Notes: generated by a model not told the origin, from the letters alone. Positions 35,708 to 45,088 are shown, counted from the stretch's first letter. The stretch: DNA of 64,000 nt from Streptomyces sp. H27-H1 (GCF_026627445.1 NZ_JAPNLJ010000003.1:169614-233613); one strand, 5' to 3'. Translations and numbers: made by a program.

Positions 35708-36454
35708 CTAGCGGTCTCCAGCCCGGCGCTCCAATGCAGTTGCTACTGCCGAGTTGTTCACACTGAAGGTGACGCTGCCTGCCCGGTAGCGGTCGTCGGA
35801 CCACTCGATGGGGCGGCCCGTCCGAGTCGCGGAGACGTGCCGCTGGCGCAACAGCGGGCTACCGCGGCGGATTTCGAGCAGCCGGGCGTCCTCGCTGCCG
35901 GCGGGAAGCGCGTCGATCAGGTGCTCGCCGTAGTGGGCGACGATCCCGGAGTCGTTCGCCAATGCGTCCATCACCGAGCGGCAGTCCTGCGGCATCGACT
36001 CGACCGCGGCCGCGACCCAGTCGGCGTAGGCCGTCCGCTCGACCATCGTCGGCTCCCCGTCGAGCAGTCGCAGCCGCAGTACGGCGAGGATCTCCGTACC
36101 GGCCGGCAGGGCGAGACGGTCCGCCTCCTCGGTGGTGGCCGGGCGGCGGGTACGCGACAGGAAGCGGCTCGCGGCCTGGTGGCCGACGCCCTCGGCCCAC
36201 TGCGCGAAGCTGTTGAGCTCGCCGAAGCTGTGCTTGCGCTCGTGGCGCAGGACGATCCTGCGGGCCCCCTGCCGGGAACCGATCAGCCCCTCGGCGGCGA
36301 GCGTGGCCACGGCCTGGCGGACGGTCCCGCGGGAGGCCGACCAGTGCGCCGCCAGATCGCTCTCGGAGGGCAGTTGGGCGCCCACCGGGTACGCGCCGGA
36401 GAGGATCGACCGGCGCAGCGCCTCGGCGATCTCCAGATACCGCACCGTAGCCAT
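35708..36454 (-). CDS. GntR-family regulator with UTRA sensor domain
   Basis: ATG 36454 (MATVRYLEIAEALRR) gives 248 residues. The GntR helix-turn-helix reads LPSESDLAAHWSASRGTVRQ and the UTRA effector domain follows, ending in RYRAGSVTFSV. HutC/UTRA regulators bind small effectors such as amino sugars, histidine intermediates or phosphonates. The gene is divergent from an ABC import operon, and an ACTTGT-4-ACAAGT inverted repeat lies between them. It is the likely repressor of that operon. Confidence 0.9.
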   Translation of the reverse strand: MATVRYLEIAEALRRSILSGAYPVGAQLPSESDLAAHWSASRGTVRQAVATLAAEGLIGSRQGARRIVLRHERKHSFGELNSFAQWAEGVGHQAASRFLSRTRRPATTEEADRLALPAGTEILAVLRLRLLDGEPTMVERTAYADWVAAAVESMPQDCRSVMDALANDSGIVAHYGEHLIDALPAGSEDARLLEIRRGSPLLRQRHVSATRTGRPIEWSDDRYRAGSVTFSVNNSAVATALERRAGDR

Positions 36455-36709
36455 GCTGTCCTGTTCCCCCTCGCGTGGATGTGTGCACACCGGCCCTGCC
36501 GCGCTTCGCCTGCTACCTGCCGCCTGCCGCGCTTCGCCCGCAGGGCCGTGCCCGCCCGCAAGCCTAGGCCGTGGCGAGCCCGAAGATCATCTTGAGGGGG
36601 GCTGTCCGGCACGGCTGTACCCGGCCGGTCTCCGGTCTTCGTCGAGACGTGCTCCACGGGACGGCCTGCGTTCACCGTCCGTACAGCGTCCCAGGGCGAA
36701 CTGGAGCCA

Positions 36710-36725
36710 ACTTGTTCAGACAAGT
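36710..36725. promoter_or_regulatory. Probable operator of the GntR/UTRA regulator
   Basis: ACTTGTTCAGACAAGT has perfect 6-bp arms around TCAG, 36 bp upstream of the binding-protein start. It matches 12 of 16 positions of the DasR/NagR-type ACTGGTCTAGACCAGT. An overlapping AAGTG-3-CACTT repeat (36722-36734) follows directly. Confidence 0.65.
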
Positions 36726-36761
36726 GAACCACTTCATGCAGTTTCGTCTCCGGGAGAGACC

Positions 36762-37931
36762 GTGCTCAGTTCCTCCGCCCGTCGCGGTGCGGCCGTTCTG
36801 CTCAGTGCCGCCGTGCTCACCACGCTCAGCGCGTGCGGCGCCGCACCCGACCAGGCCGCCGGCTCCGCCGGTGGTGACGGCAAGAACAAGACCCAGCCCG
36901 GCGTCGCCACCTCGGTCGCCGACTTCGGCGGCCTGGAGGGCCTCGTCGCGGCCGCCGAGAAGGAGGGCCGACTCAACGTCATCGCGCTGCCCGCGGACTG
37001 GGCGAACTACGGCGCGATCCAGAAGGCGTTCCAGGCCAAGTACCCCAAGGTCAAGATCAGCGCCGAGAACCCGGACGCCTCCAGCGCCGACGAGATCGCG
37101 GCCGTCAAGTCCCGCAAGGGCCAGACCCGCGCCCCCGACGTCCTGGACCTCGGCATCGCCTTCGCCCGCAGCGGCGCCGCCGAGAACCTCTTCGCCCCGT
37201 ACAAGGTCACCGCCTGGGACAGGATCCCCGCCTCCCAGAAGGACGCGGACGCCCGCTGGTACAACGACTACGGCGGCTACGTCTCCATCGGCTGCGACGC
37301 CGCCCGCATCCCGAACTGCCCGCAGTCCTTCGCCGATCTGGCCAAGCCCGAGTACAAGGGCAAGGTCGCCCTCAACGGCAACCCGACCAAGTCCGGCTCC
37401 GCCTTCGGCGGCGTCTACGCGGCGGCCCTCGCCAACAAGGGCTCCTTCGCGGACATCCAGCCCGGCATCGACTTCTTCGGGCAGCTGAAGAAGAGCGGGA
37501 ACTTCATCCCCGTCGAATCCACCCCGGCCACCGTCGAGAAGGGCGAGACCCCCATCTCGATCGACTGGGACTACCTGAACGCCGGCTACGCCGAGCAGTT
37601 CAAGGGCAAGGGCGTCGACTGGAAGGTCGCCGTCCCCACCGACGGCGTCTACGCCCAGTACTACTCGCAGGCCATCAACAAGGACGCCCCCCACCCGGCG
37701 GCCTCCCGCCTGTGGATGGAGTTCCTGTACAGCACCGAGGGCCAGAACCTGTGGCTGAAGGGCCACGCCCGCCCCGTGCTGCTGCCCGCCATGACCCAGG
37801 ACGGCACCGTCGACAAGGAAGCCGTCACCAAGCTCCCGCAGGTCAAGGGCGCCCCGGCCTTCCCGGCCTCCACCGAGCTGGACAAGGCGAAGGCCACCCT
37901 TGCCGAGAAGTGGGACAAGGCCCTCAGCTGA
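36762..37931 (+). CDS. ABC transporter substrate-binding lipoprotein
   Basis: GTG 36762 follows GGGAG; 389 residues. The signal peptide has a lipobox around TLSACG (cysteine about residue 24). The mature domain is a type II binding protein of the Fe/polyamine/phosphonate group: GLVAAAEKEGRLNVIALPADW at the N-terminus, then APDVLDLGIAFA and GETPISIDWDYLNAGY. It overlaps the first permease by one base (TGATG). It is likely repressed through the 36710 operator. The ligand is unknown; 2-aminoethylphosphonate or a polyamine are reasonable guesses from fold and operon shape. Confidence 0.87.
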   Translation: MLSSSARRGAAVLLSAAVLTTLSACGAAPDQAAGSAGGDGKNKTQPGVATSVADFGGLEGLVAAAEKEGRLNVIALPADWANYGAIQKAFQAKYPKVKISAENPDASSADEIAAVKSRKGQTRAPDVLDLGIAFARSGAAENLFAPYKVTAWDRIPASQKDADARWYNDYGGYVSIGCDAARIPNCPQSFADLAKPEYKGKVALNGNPTKSGSAFGGVYAAALANKGSFADIQPGIDFFGQLKKSGNFIPVESTPATVEKGETPISIDWDYLNAGYAEQFKGKGVDWKVAVPTDGVYAQYYSQAINKDAPHPAASRLWMEFLYSTEGQNLWLKGHARPVLLPAMTQDGTVDKEAVTKLPQVKGAPAFPASTELDKAKATLAEKWDKALS

Positions 37932-38839
37932 TGTCAGCCTCCACCACCACCCCCCACCCGACGGGGACCGCCGGCGGCGCCACCGGCCGCCGCCGGCGGC
38001 GCGGCCCGCGCACCTGGCTCGCCGCCCTCCCGCTCCTCGCCTTCACCGGCCTGTGCTTCGGCGTCCCGCTGGGCGCCATCGCCTTCGGTGCGGTCACCCG
38101 CACGGATCCGGTGAGCGGCGCCACCGAGCCGACCGGCGAGCACCTGGCCCGCTCCCTCCAGGGGCCCTACCTCGGCTCGCTGATCGGCAGCGTCCAGCTC
38201 TCCGGCCTCACCGCACTCGTGGCCGGGGTGCTCGGCGTCCTCATCGCGCAGGCCGTCGTCACCTCCCCCTCCCGCGCCCTGCGCGGAGCGGCACTGACCG
38301 CCTCCGGCGTCCTCGCCAACTTCGGCGGGGTCCCGCTGGCCTTCGCGTTCATCGCCACCGTGGGGATCTCCGGGGTCGTCACCCAGCTCGCCGACCTGAC
38401 CGGCCTCGGCTGGAACCTGTACTCCTTCACCGGCCTCACCGTGGTCTACCTCTACTTCCTGACCCCGCTCATGGTGCTGGTGACCGTCCCCGCCCTGGAC
38501 GGACTGCGCCCGCAGTGGCGCGAGGCCGCCCAGAACAGCGGGGCGAGCGGTCGGCAGTTCTGGCGCCATGTCGGCCTGCCCGTCCTCGCACCCTCCCTGC
38601 TCGGCGGGTTCGTCCTGCTCTTCGGCACGGCCTTCGCCGCGCACGCCACGGCCGCCGCCCTCGTCGGCGGCTCCGTCCCGCTGGTCACGCTCAAGATCGC
38701 GGACGCCCTGTCCGGGAACGTGCTGACCGGCCAGGAGAACGTGGCCCTGGCACTGGGCCTCGACATGATCGTGATCGCCGGCCTGGTCATGGCGGTCTAC
38801 CTGCCCCTCCAGCGACGGAGCGCCCGATGGCTGCGATGA
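37931..38839 (+). CDS. ABC transporter permease, first subunit
   Basis: A 302-residue membrane protein with an N-terminal Arg-rich soluble leader (GRRRRRGPRTW), then about six hydrophobic segments. The permease coupling loop is visible as WREAAQNSGASGRQFWRHVGLPVLAPSL, the EAA motif that docks onto the ATPase. It resembles PotB-like permeases. Start and stop overlap neighbouring genes, showing translational coupling across the operon. Confidence 0.88.
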   Translation: MSASTTTPHPTGTAGGATGRRRRRGPRTWLAALPLLAFTGLCFGVPLGAIAFGAVTRTDPVSGATEPTGEHLARSLQGPYLGSLIGSVQLSGLTALVAGVLGVLIAQAVVTSPSRALRGAALTASGVLANFGGVPLAFAFIATVGISGVVTQLADLTGLGWNLYSFTGLTVVYLYFLTPLMVLVTVPALDGLRPQWREAAQNSGASGRQFWRHVGLPVLAPSLLGGFVLLFGTAFAAHATAAALVGGSVPLVTLKIADALSGNVLTGQENVALALGLDMIVIAGLVMAVYLPLQRRSARWLR

Positions 38840-39834
38840 CCCCGACGCCCGCCCCGAACGACGAGGCCGCCCCGACGGCTTCGAATGCCACGGCAGCCAC
38901 GGCTGCCGCGAGCCCCACGGCCACCGTGGGCCGGCACGGGGAGAGGGACCGGCGGGAACCCCCGCCGCGCGCGCCGCGCCGGTTCCGCTCCCGCCCACGA
39001 GTGTGGCGCGGAGCCGTGCTCGCGCTCGCGGGCGCGTACTTCGTCCTCCCGCTCCTCGCCTCCTTCGTGTTCACCGTGCACGTCCCCGGCCAGGGCATCA
39101 GCCTCGAGGCGTACACCCAACTGCTCGCCGCCGAAGGGTTCACCAAGAGCCTGCTGCTCTCGCTGGGCCTCGCCGCCGCGACCATCACCGCGTCGCTGCT
39201 CCTCGCCGTGCCCGCGCTCGTCGCCGTACGCATCGGCTCACCGCGCCTGCGCCCGGTCGTGGAGGTGATGTGCATGATGCCGTTGGTCGTGCCGCCGATC
39301 GCCCTGGTCACCGGTATCACCACCGTGCTGCGCTGGGGTCCCGAACACCTCTCCAGGACCCCGCTCTACCAGACCTTCCTCGCCGTCCAGAACCCGGACT
39401 TCCCCCTCGTCCTGGTCCTCGCGTACACCGTGCTCGCCCTGCCGTTCGTCTACCGCTCCCTCGACGCGGGCCTGCGCGCCGTCGACGTCCCGACCCTGGT
39501 CGAAGCCGCCCGCAGCTGCGGCGCGAGCTGGCCGTACGTGGTCCTGCGGGTGCTCCTGCCGAACCTGCGGGCCGCTCTCGCCGGAGCCGCCTTCCTCACG
39601 CTGGCCCTGGTCCTCGGCGAGTTCACCATCGCCTCGCTGCTCGGCTTCCAGCCCTTCGCCGTGTGGATCGTGTCGATCTCCGGAGCACACGCCCGCATGT
39701 CGGTGGCCGTCTCCGTCCTCAGCCTCCTCATCACCTGGCTGCTGCTGCTCCTCCTCTCCCGGGCCGGTACCGCCCCCGCTACCGTGTCACCCGGGCCCTC
39801 CCGTACCCCCCGCACCTCCGGCAAGGAGTCCTGA
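38827..39834 (+). CDS. ABC transporter permease, second subunit
   Basis: ATG 38827 follows GGAGCG and overlaps the previous gene by 13 bp; 335 residues. A long Ala/Thr/Pro-rich leader of about 55 residues precedes six hydrophobic segments. The EAA loop is VEAARSCGASWPYVVLRVLLPN, and the second half has AFLTLALVLGEFTIASLLGF, typical of PotC-type permeases. It forms a heterodimer with the first permease. Confidence 0.88.
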   Translation: MAAMTPTPAPNDEAAPTASNATAATAAASPTATVGRHGERDRREPPPRAPRRFRSRPRVWRGAVLALAGAYFVLPLLASFVFTVHVPGQGISLEAYTQLLAAEGFTKSLLLSLGLAAATITASLLLAVPALVAVRIGSPRLRPVVEVMCMMPLVVPPIALVTGITTVLRWGPEHLSRTPLYQTFLAVQNPDFPLVLVLAYTVLALPFVYRSLDAGLRAVDVPTLVEAARSCGASWPYVVLRVLLPNLRAALAGAAFLTLALVLGEFTIASLLGFQPFAVWIVSISGAHARMSVAVSVLSLLITWLLLLLLSRAGTAPATVSPGPSRTPRTSGKES

Positions 39835-39839
39835 CCCGC

Positions 39840-40964
39840 ATGTCCCTCACCCTTCCCGAGGCCAGGAAGTCCACGGAAACCGAAGCGGGCCCCGGTGGTG
39901 CGCGCGTCGAATTCCGCGGCCTGCGCCGGGCATTCGGCTCCACCGTCGCCCTCGACGGACTCGACCTCACCATTGAGCCCGGCGAACTCGTCGCCCTGCT
40001 CGGCCCGTCGGGCTGCGGGAAGACCACCGCACTGCGCGTGGTCGCCGGCTTCGAGCAGCCCGACTCCGGCGAAGTCCTCCTCGACGGAAAGGACATCACC
40101 CGCGTCCCGGCCAACCGCCGAGACGCCGGAATGGTGTTCCAGTCGTACAGCCTCTTCCCGAACCTCAGCGCCCGCGACAACGTCGCCTTCGGCCTGCGCG
40201 TCCGCAAGGCCGGCGCGGCCGAACGCCGCGAGCGCGCCGCCGAACTCCTCGACCTGGTCGGCCTGCCCGACCACGGCGACCACTATCCGCACCAGATGTC
40301 CGGCGGCCAGCAGCAGCGCGTCGCGCTCGCCCGCGCCCTCGCCCTGCGCCCCCGGGTCCTGCTGCTCGACGAACCGCTCTCCGCGCTCGACGCGAAGGTC
40401 CGGAGCGGACTGCGCGAGGAGATCCGCCGGCTCCAGCTCTCCCTGGGCATCACCACCGTGTTCGTCACGCACGACCAGGAGGAGGCCCTGTCCATGGCCG
40501 ACCGGGTCGCCGTGCTCAACGCGGGCCGCCTGGAGCAGTGCGCCGCCCCCGCCGAGCTGTACGAGCGGCCCGCGACCCCGTTCGTCGCCGAGTTCGTCGG
40601 CACCATGAACCGGCTCCCCGGGCGGCTGTCCGGCTCCGGGACGGTGGAAGTGGCCGGCTCCCGGCTGCCGGTGGACGGCCCGGTGCCCCCGGCCCGGAAC
40701 GTCGAGGTCCTCGTACGCCCCGAGAACATCACGGTTGCGGCGGACGCGGAGGGTGCGGCCACCGTCGTATCGGCCTCGTTCTTCGGGTCGGTGACCCGGC
40801 TCCACCTGGATCTGCCCGACGGCACCCGGGTCAAGGCCGACCTGCCCTCGCGCGATGCGGGAGACCTCGTACCGGGCGCGCGGGCGGCCGTACGCCTGGC
40901 CGAACGCCACGTCCTCGTCGTCGCCCCCACCTCCACCCCGACTACCGCTGGGAACCCCTCATGA
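39840..40964 (+). CDS. ABC transporter ATP-binding protein with TOBE domain
   Basis: A 374-residue importer ATPase: Walker A LLGPSGCGKTTALR, Q-loop GMVFQSYSLFP, signature MSGGQQQRVALARALA, Walker B VLLLDEPLSALD and switch histidine FVTHDQEEA. A C-terminal TOBE_2 domain (VLVRPENITVAADAEGA) is that of the polyamine/Fe/phosphonate group. The stop overlaps the HAD gene in ATGA. It powers the two permeases encoded just upstream. Confidence 0.93.
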   Translation: MSLTLPEARKSTETEAGPGGARVEFRGLRRAFGSTVALDGLDLTIEPGELVALLGPSGCGKTTALRVVAGFEQPDSGEVLLDGKDITRVPANRRDAGMVFQSYSLFPNLSARDNVAFGLRVRKAGAAERRERAAELLDLVGLPDHGDHYPHQMSGGQQQRVALARALALRPRVLLLDEPLSALDAKVRSGLREEIRRLQLSLGITTVFVTHDQEEALSMADRVAVLNAGRLEQCAAPAELYERPATPFVAEFVGTMNRLPGRLSGSGTVEVAGSRLPVDGPVPPARNVEVLVRPENITVAADAEGAATVVSASFFGSVTRLHLDLPDGTRVKADLPSRDAGDLVPGARAAVRLAERHVLVVAPTSTPTTAGNPS

Positions 40965-41626
40965 CCGGACTCGCCGCCGTCCTCTTCGACATGGACGGAA
41001 CCCTCGTCGACACCGAGGTCCTGTGGTGGCGGACCACCGAGGCGATCGCCGCGGACCTCGGGTACGCGCTGACCGATGCCGATGCGCCCGAGGTGGTCGG
41101 CCGGGCGGTCGAGGACACCGCGGCGCACCTCGTACGGGCCGCCCGTGCGGGGGACGCGTACGAGGTGGCACGGGCCCTGACCGGGAGCTTCTTCAGCCAG
41201 GTCGAGGCGGGCGCGCCGATGCGCCCGGGCGCGCAGCGGCTGCTGTCCGCCCTGGAGGCCGAGGGACTGCCGTTCGCGCTGGTCAGTGCCTCGCCGCGGG
41301 TGGTCGTGGACTCGGTGGTGGGCGGCTCGCTGGCCCACGTCCCCTTTGCCTTCACCCTGTCCGCCGACGACACGCCCCGCACGAAGCCGCACCCGGACCC
41401 CTACCGGGCCGCCGCCGCGCGCATCGGCGCGGAGCCGTGGAGTTGCGTGGCCGTCGAGGACTCCCCGGACGGCGCGGCCTCGGCGGAGGCCGCCGGCTGC
41501 GGAGTGCTGGTGGTTCCGTCCCTGCTGGCGGTCCCCCCGTCGCCGGTACGCACCTTCGCGCCCTCCCTCAGCGAGGTCACCCCGGCCACCCTGCGGGCCT
41601 GCCTGGAAGCCGCGTCGAGGGTCTGA
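40961..41626 (+). CDS. HAD-family phosphatase, beta-phosphoglucomutase-like
   Basis: A 221-residue HAD hydrolase with all four motifs: AVLFDMDGTLVDTE, ALVSASPRVV, TKPHPDPYRAAA and VAVEDSPDGAASAEAAG. The cap is the small helical type of the phosphoglucomutase/phosphatase group. Being last in the ABC operon and coupled by ATGA, it probably dephosphorylates a compound made from the imported substrate, or the substrate itself. It does not look like a phosphonoacetaldehyde hydrolase, which has a Lys-bearing cap. Confidence 0.88.
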   Translation: MTGLAAVLFDMDGTLVDTEVLWWRTTEAIAADLGYALTDADAPEVVGRAVEDTAAHLVRAARAGDAYEVARALTGSFFSQVEAGAPMRPGAQRLLSALEAEGLPFALVSASPRVVVDSVVGGSLAHVPFAFTLSADDTPRTKPHPDPYRAAAARIGAEPWSCVAVEDSPDGAASAEAAGCGVLVVPSLLAVPPSPVRTFAPSLSEVTPATLRACLEAASRV

Positions 41627-41727
41627 CGGAGCCGGCCCGGCCGCGGAGCGCCGGGAGGCGCCGCCCGGAACTCCGGGAAGGCCGGCCGTCGCCGCGGCCC
41701 GATCCGGCCCGAGCCGAAATACGCGCG

Positions 41728-42234
41728 CTAGAGCGCCAGGTCGAGCAGCCGCAGGATGCCCTCCGCGTAGGCGGCCGATACGGAGCCAGGGGAGCGGGCC
41801 GCCGTATCGCGGAGGCCGGGCAGGCCCGTACGGATGTGGGCGGCGCACTGGCCGTACAGGCCCGCTTCGTGCGAGCCTCCGTCGTCCTCCGTGCCGAGCA
41901 GCCGCAGCAGCGCCCACAGCAGCCCCTCGCGGGTCGCCTGCCGGGGCGGGCCCGCGGACCACACGGCCATCAGGACCCCGCACACCGCCGGGGCCGGAGC
42001 CAGCAGCCGGGTCGCGCGGAAGGCGTGGCCCTCCAGTGCGTGCACCGCGGCCGGATGGCCTTCGGCCGCGTCCCACATGGTGTCCACGAGATGCCCCGCC
42101 GGGCGGCCGCAGCCGCATTCGACGGAGTCCCAGTCGTGCCGGGCGATCTCCCGGGCTACCGAGTCGGGCACCAAGGGGCTGCTGCGCGGCTGCTTGTCCG
42201 CGCGCTTCGCCGTCTGCTTATCCGTCGTTCTCAC
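41728..42234 (-). CDS. Conserved hypothetical protein, Cys/His-containing
   Basis: A 168-residue soluble protein started at GTG 42234. After a basic leader it has the unusual VECGCGRPAGHLVDTMWDAAEG segment and an Ala/Leu-rich helical rest (REGLLWALLRLLGTEDDG, ending EGILRLLDLAL). The Cys-Gly-Cys and adjacent His might bind metal. I do not recognise the family. It converges on the HAD gene without a clear terminator. Confidence 0.6.
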   Translation of the reverse strand: MRTTDKQTAKRADKQPRSSPLVPDSVAREIARHDWDSVECGCGRPAGHLVDTMWDAAEGHPAAVHALEGHAFRATRLLAPAPAVCGVLMAVWSAGPPRQATREGLLWALLRLLGTEDDGGSHEAGLYGQCAAHIRTGLPGLRDTAARSPGSVSAAYAEGILRLLDLAL

Positions 42235-42321
42235 GGGAGAAGTATGGGATCAGGCCAACGGCCGGTCCAGAGCCGCCCCGCCGCCACGCTCCACCGGCCC
42301 GGACCCGAGGGGACCTCCAGG

Positions 42322-42705
42322 TCAGTGGCTGCGACCCTGGCAGCCGCAGCCCCGCGCCGTGCCGCGCGGCAGACCCTCGGTGAACTCGCCCTGAGAGAAC
42401 ACCGCCAGGACCGTCGCCGGCTCGGTGACGTGGTTGGCCAGGGTGATCTCCTTGCCGGCCGGCAGCATCGCGAAGGCGCCGGGGCTCACCGTCTTGGCGC
42501 CGCACCCGCACGAGGCCTCCACGGTCCCGGCGACGCCGGTGAGCAGCAGTTCGGACGCCCCGTGCCCGTGGGCCGGGACCGCCCCGCCGGCCGGCACCTG
42601 GATCCGGACGGCCGCGAGCTCGCGGAACGGACCGCCCTCGGGGTCGAGGCGCAGCACCGGACGGCCGGCGGAGTCGGGGGTGGTGTCGATGGTCATGCCG
42701 CACAT
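42322..42705 (-). CDS. Small cupin-domain protein
   Basis: ATG 42705 follows GGAACC; 127 residues. The single cupin has IQVPAGGAVPAHGHGASELLLTG as motif 1 (two His, one Glu) and PAGKEITLANHVTEPATVLAVF as motif 2. A CGCGAKT cysteine pair and a C-terminal GCGCQG add possible metal ligands. Likely a metal-dependent sensor or small enzyme, similar to anti-sigma ChrR-like cupins; function unknown. Confidence 0.78.
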   Translation of the reverse strand: MCGMTIDTTPDSAGRPVLRLDPEGGPFRELAAVRIQVPAGGAVPAHGHGASELLLTGVAGTVEASCGCGAKTVSPGAFAMLPAGKEITLANHVTEPATVLAVFSQGEFTEGLPRGTARGCGCQGRSH

Positions 42706-43084
42706 GGTCGGTTCCACTACGTGTTGGGGTGCGGCTCCCGCCGTGCGGGCCGGGCCACGGCCGCCGGTCCGTCCGGTCACGGCTCGAATTCAGACGACGT
42801 ACATCATCTCAATACCGGGTGAAACGTCCCGACCTCCCGGGCCTTTGGCCTCACCCTGCCCACCGGCCCCACGGGCCCGTCCACCCCGGCCCCGCCCGTC
42901 CGCCCGCCTTCCGGCCCGTCCGCTCGTTCGCCCGCCTTCCGGCCCGTGCCCCGAGCGCCGCGACCGGCACCCGCAGGGTGGCCGGAACCGGATCGCGGCT
43001 CCGGCCGTCTGAGACCCCGGACGGACAGGCCCGCGGGTGAGGGAGTGACCCGCGGGCGGATGAGCGAAGAGTGTGGGGGAGACC
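42706..43084. other. 379-bp intergenic region with direct repeat
   Basis: A 19-bp direct repeat CGCCCGCCTTCCGGCCCGT occurs at 42901-42919 and 42929-42947 in a very C-rich stretch upstream of the DUF2330 gene. The cupin side contains TTCAGACGACGTACATCATC with no obvious gene. I see no RNA gene here. Confidence 0.55.
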
Positions 43085-44194
43085 GTGCGGACGGCATCGT
43101 GGATCAGGCGAAGGGTCGGACTCCTGCTGTTCGCCCTGCTCGCGACCCAGCTGGGGTCGCTCATCAGCCCGGCCTACGCCTGCGGCTGCGGGGCCATGGT
43201 CCCCGACGGCACCTCCCGGATCGGAGTCTCCCGGGAGGCCTCCGTGATCCGCTGGGACGGCAAGGCCGAGCAGGTGGCGATGCGGTTCACGGTCGGCGGA
43301 GACGCCAAACGGGCCGCGTGGATCATGCCGGTGCCGGGGCGGGCCACGGTGCGGCTCGGCGACCCCGGGCTGTTCCCGGAGCTCGCGGACCTGACCGGAC
43401 CCGAATACCGCACAAGGGGCTACTTCTGGCCGCGCCGCGGAGACTGGCCGCTGGACTCCGGCCGGGGGGACATGGCCGGAGCGGCACCGCCCGGCAGCGC
43501 AGAGCCGCAGGTCGGGGTCATCGGCCGGGAGCGGCTCGGCGACTTCGACGTCGCCCGCCTGACCGCGACCGACCCCGAGGCGCTGGGCGGCTGGCTCCGG
43601 GCCAACGGCTTCGTACTCCCCGACCGCCTCTCCGCCGAGTTGAAGCCCTACGTGGACCAGCGCTGGGAGTACGTGGCCGTACGGCTCGCCCCCCGGGAGC
43701 CGTACGGCACGCTGAGCGGCACCCTGGATCCGCTCCTGATCCGCTTCGAGAGCGACCGGCTGGTCTACCCGATGCGGCTGTCGCGGCTGGCGGGCACCGC
43801 CCAGTCCTTGGGGCTGTACGTGCTGGCCGAACACCGTATGGAGCCCGTCTCCGCGATCGGAGGCAACGCGCCCGAGGTGACCTTCGCCGGGCAGATCACC
43901 CCGACGGGAGCGGTCGCCGCATTCGCGGGCGCGGCGCCGGTGTTCCTGACGGCGATCGACCAGAGCTTCCCGGTCCCGTCCCGGATCGACGGCGACCACG
44001 AACTGCGCGCATCCGCGGGGGACTCCCCGTACCGCCGGGTCGAGTACACGGACGAACTGCTCACGGCCGGCGGGATCCCGGTGTGGATCCTCACCGTTGG
44101 GGGCGCGCTCGCGGCGGTGGCCCTGGCCGCCGTCCTGACCGCGCTGCGGCTGCGCCGCGGCCGGACGCCGCTGCCGGGGCGCCCGCACGTGTAA
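43085..44194 (+). CDS. Secreted, membrane-anchored DUF2330 protein
   Basis: I prefer GTG 43085, which has GGGGGAG upstream; GTG 43073 is also in frame. The 369-residue protein has a signal peptide ending SPAYA followed by the DUF2330 hallmark CGCGAMVPDG. The domain includes RAAWIMPVPGRATVRLGD. A single C-terminal helix (VWILTVGGALAAVALAAVL) and a basic tail anchor it in the membrane with the domain outside. The family's function is unknown. Confidence 0.82.
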   Translation: MRTASWIRRRVGLLLFALLATQLGSLISPAYACGCGAMVPDGTSRIGVSREASVIRWDGKAEQVAMRFTVGGDAKRAAWIMPVPGRATVRLGDPGLFPELADLTGPEYRTRGYFWPRRGDWPLDSGRGDMAGAAPPGSAEPQVGVIGRERLGDFDVARLTATDPEALGGWLRANGFVLPDRLSAELKPYVDQRWEYVAVRLAPREPYGTLSGTLDPLLIRFESDRLVYPMRLSRLAGTAQSLGLYVLAEHRMEPVSAIGGNAPEVTFAGQITPTGAVAAFAGAAPVFLTAIDQSFPVPSRIDGDHELRASAGDSPYRRVEYTDELLTAGGIPVWILTVGGALAAVALAAVLTALRLRRGRTPLPGRPHV

Positions 44195-44228
44195 CGGCGG
44201 CCGCGCGGGACCACTGAGCCATCGGCGG

Positions 44229-44978
44229 TCAGCCGGCGGGGGAGTCGGTTTCCGCCGCCCGCCGGTGGCGGCGCGTACGCTCCGCCCTTCGCCCGGCCTC
44301 CCGGGCCAGCATCGGGGCGCAGAGCCACCAGGCGATCAGCCCGGCCCCCGCACCGGCCACCGCCCCGGCGGCCGTGTCGCTGAGCCAGTGGGCGTGCAGC
44401 CAGGTGCGGCTCCACATCATCGCCGCGGTGAACACCGTGCCGCCGATCCACCAGGCCCGGCGCCGGGCCGCCGGGACGAGGATCGCCCCAACGATGACGA
44501 CCAGCAGCGCCGCGCCGGCCGCATGTCCGGAGGGGAAAGAGCCGTGGTCGACCCTGACCAGCGGATTCTCCGGGCGCGGCCGGTCCACCAGGTGCTTGAG
44601 GCCCTGGACGACGAGCATGTTGCCAGCCATGTACACGGTGAAGAGGAAGCCCGCCGACACCCAGTGCCGCCGAAGGAGCAGGAAGAGCAGCAGCGCGAGC
44701 GGGACGACGCTGCCCGCCGGGCCCCCGAACCAGTTCAGCGCCGCGGCGACGGCGGAGGGGAAGCCCTGGTGCGGTCCGCCCATCCACGACAGCCAGCGGT
44801 CGTCGAGGCCCTGGAAGGGCGGCCGCGTGACGTCCCTCCGTACGGCGAGCGCGAGCGCGGCGGCGGCCGCGAGCAAGGTGATTCCGAGGCCGAGAGCGCC
44901 GTTGCGCCGGTCGCCCGGGGTCGTGGTGGACATGCGGGCGCCGGCTTCGAGGGGTGGGTCGAGGGGGATCGTGGACAT
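44229..44978 (-). CDS. PAP2-family membrane phosphatase
   Basis: A 249-residue multi-span protein with the three phosphatase motifs KHLVDRPRP, PSGHA and SRTWLHAHWLSD, in the right order within the last 140 residues. It dephosphorylates lipid phosphates such as undecaprenyl pyrophosphate or phosphatidic acid at the outer membrane face. An upstream ATG gives MSTIPLDPP; a second in-frame ATG (MSTTTPGD) 15 codons on is possible. A TTACACGTGTAA palindrome lies about 110 bp upstream. Confidence 0.9.
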   Translation of the reverse strand: MSTIPLDPPLEAGARMSTTTPGDRRNGALGLGITLLAAAAALALAVRRDVTRPPFQGLDDRWLSWMGGPHQGFPSAVAAALNWFGGPAGSVVPLALLLFLLLRRHWVSAGFLFTVYMAGNMLVVQGLKHLVDRPRPENPLVRVDHGSFPSGHAAGAALLVVIVGAILVPAARRRAWWIGGTVFTAAMMWSRTWLHAHWLSDTAAGAVAGAGAGLIAWWLCAPMLAREAGRRAERTRRHRRAAETDSPAG

Positions 44979-45088
44979 GGCTGTGCTGCCTATCGCGGAG
45001 GGTGGGAAACGAGGGGGACGAGAGGTGAGGGGAGGGCGAACGGGTGCAGAGGGCGTGCCGGCGGTGACGGTGTGGCTGGATCCTGTGC

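Noticed and set aside
40961..41626. Phosphonoacetaldehyde hydrolase (phnX) assignment
   Set aside because: The cap region lacks the Schiff-base lysine pattern and resembles beta-phosphoglucomutase-type phosphatases.
43073..43084. Upstream GTG as DUF2330 start
   Set aside because: The GTG at 43085 has the better-placed GGGGGAG ribosome site.
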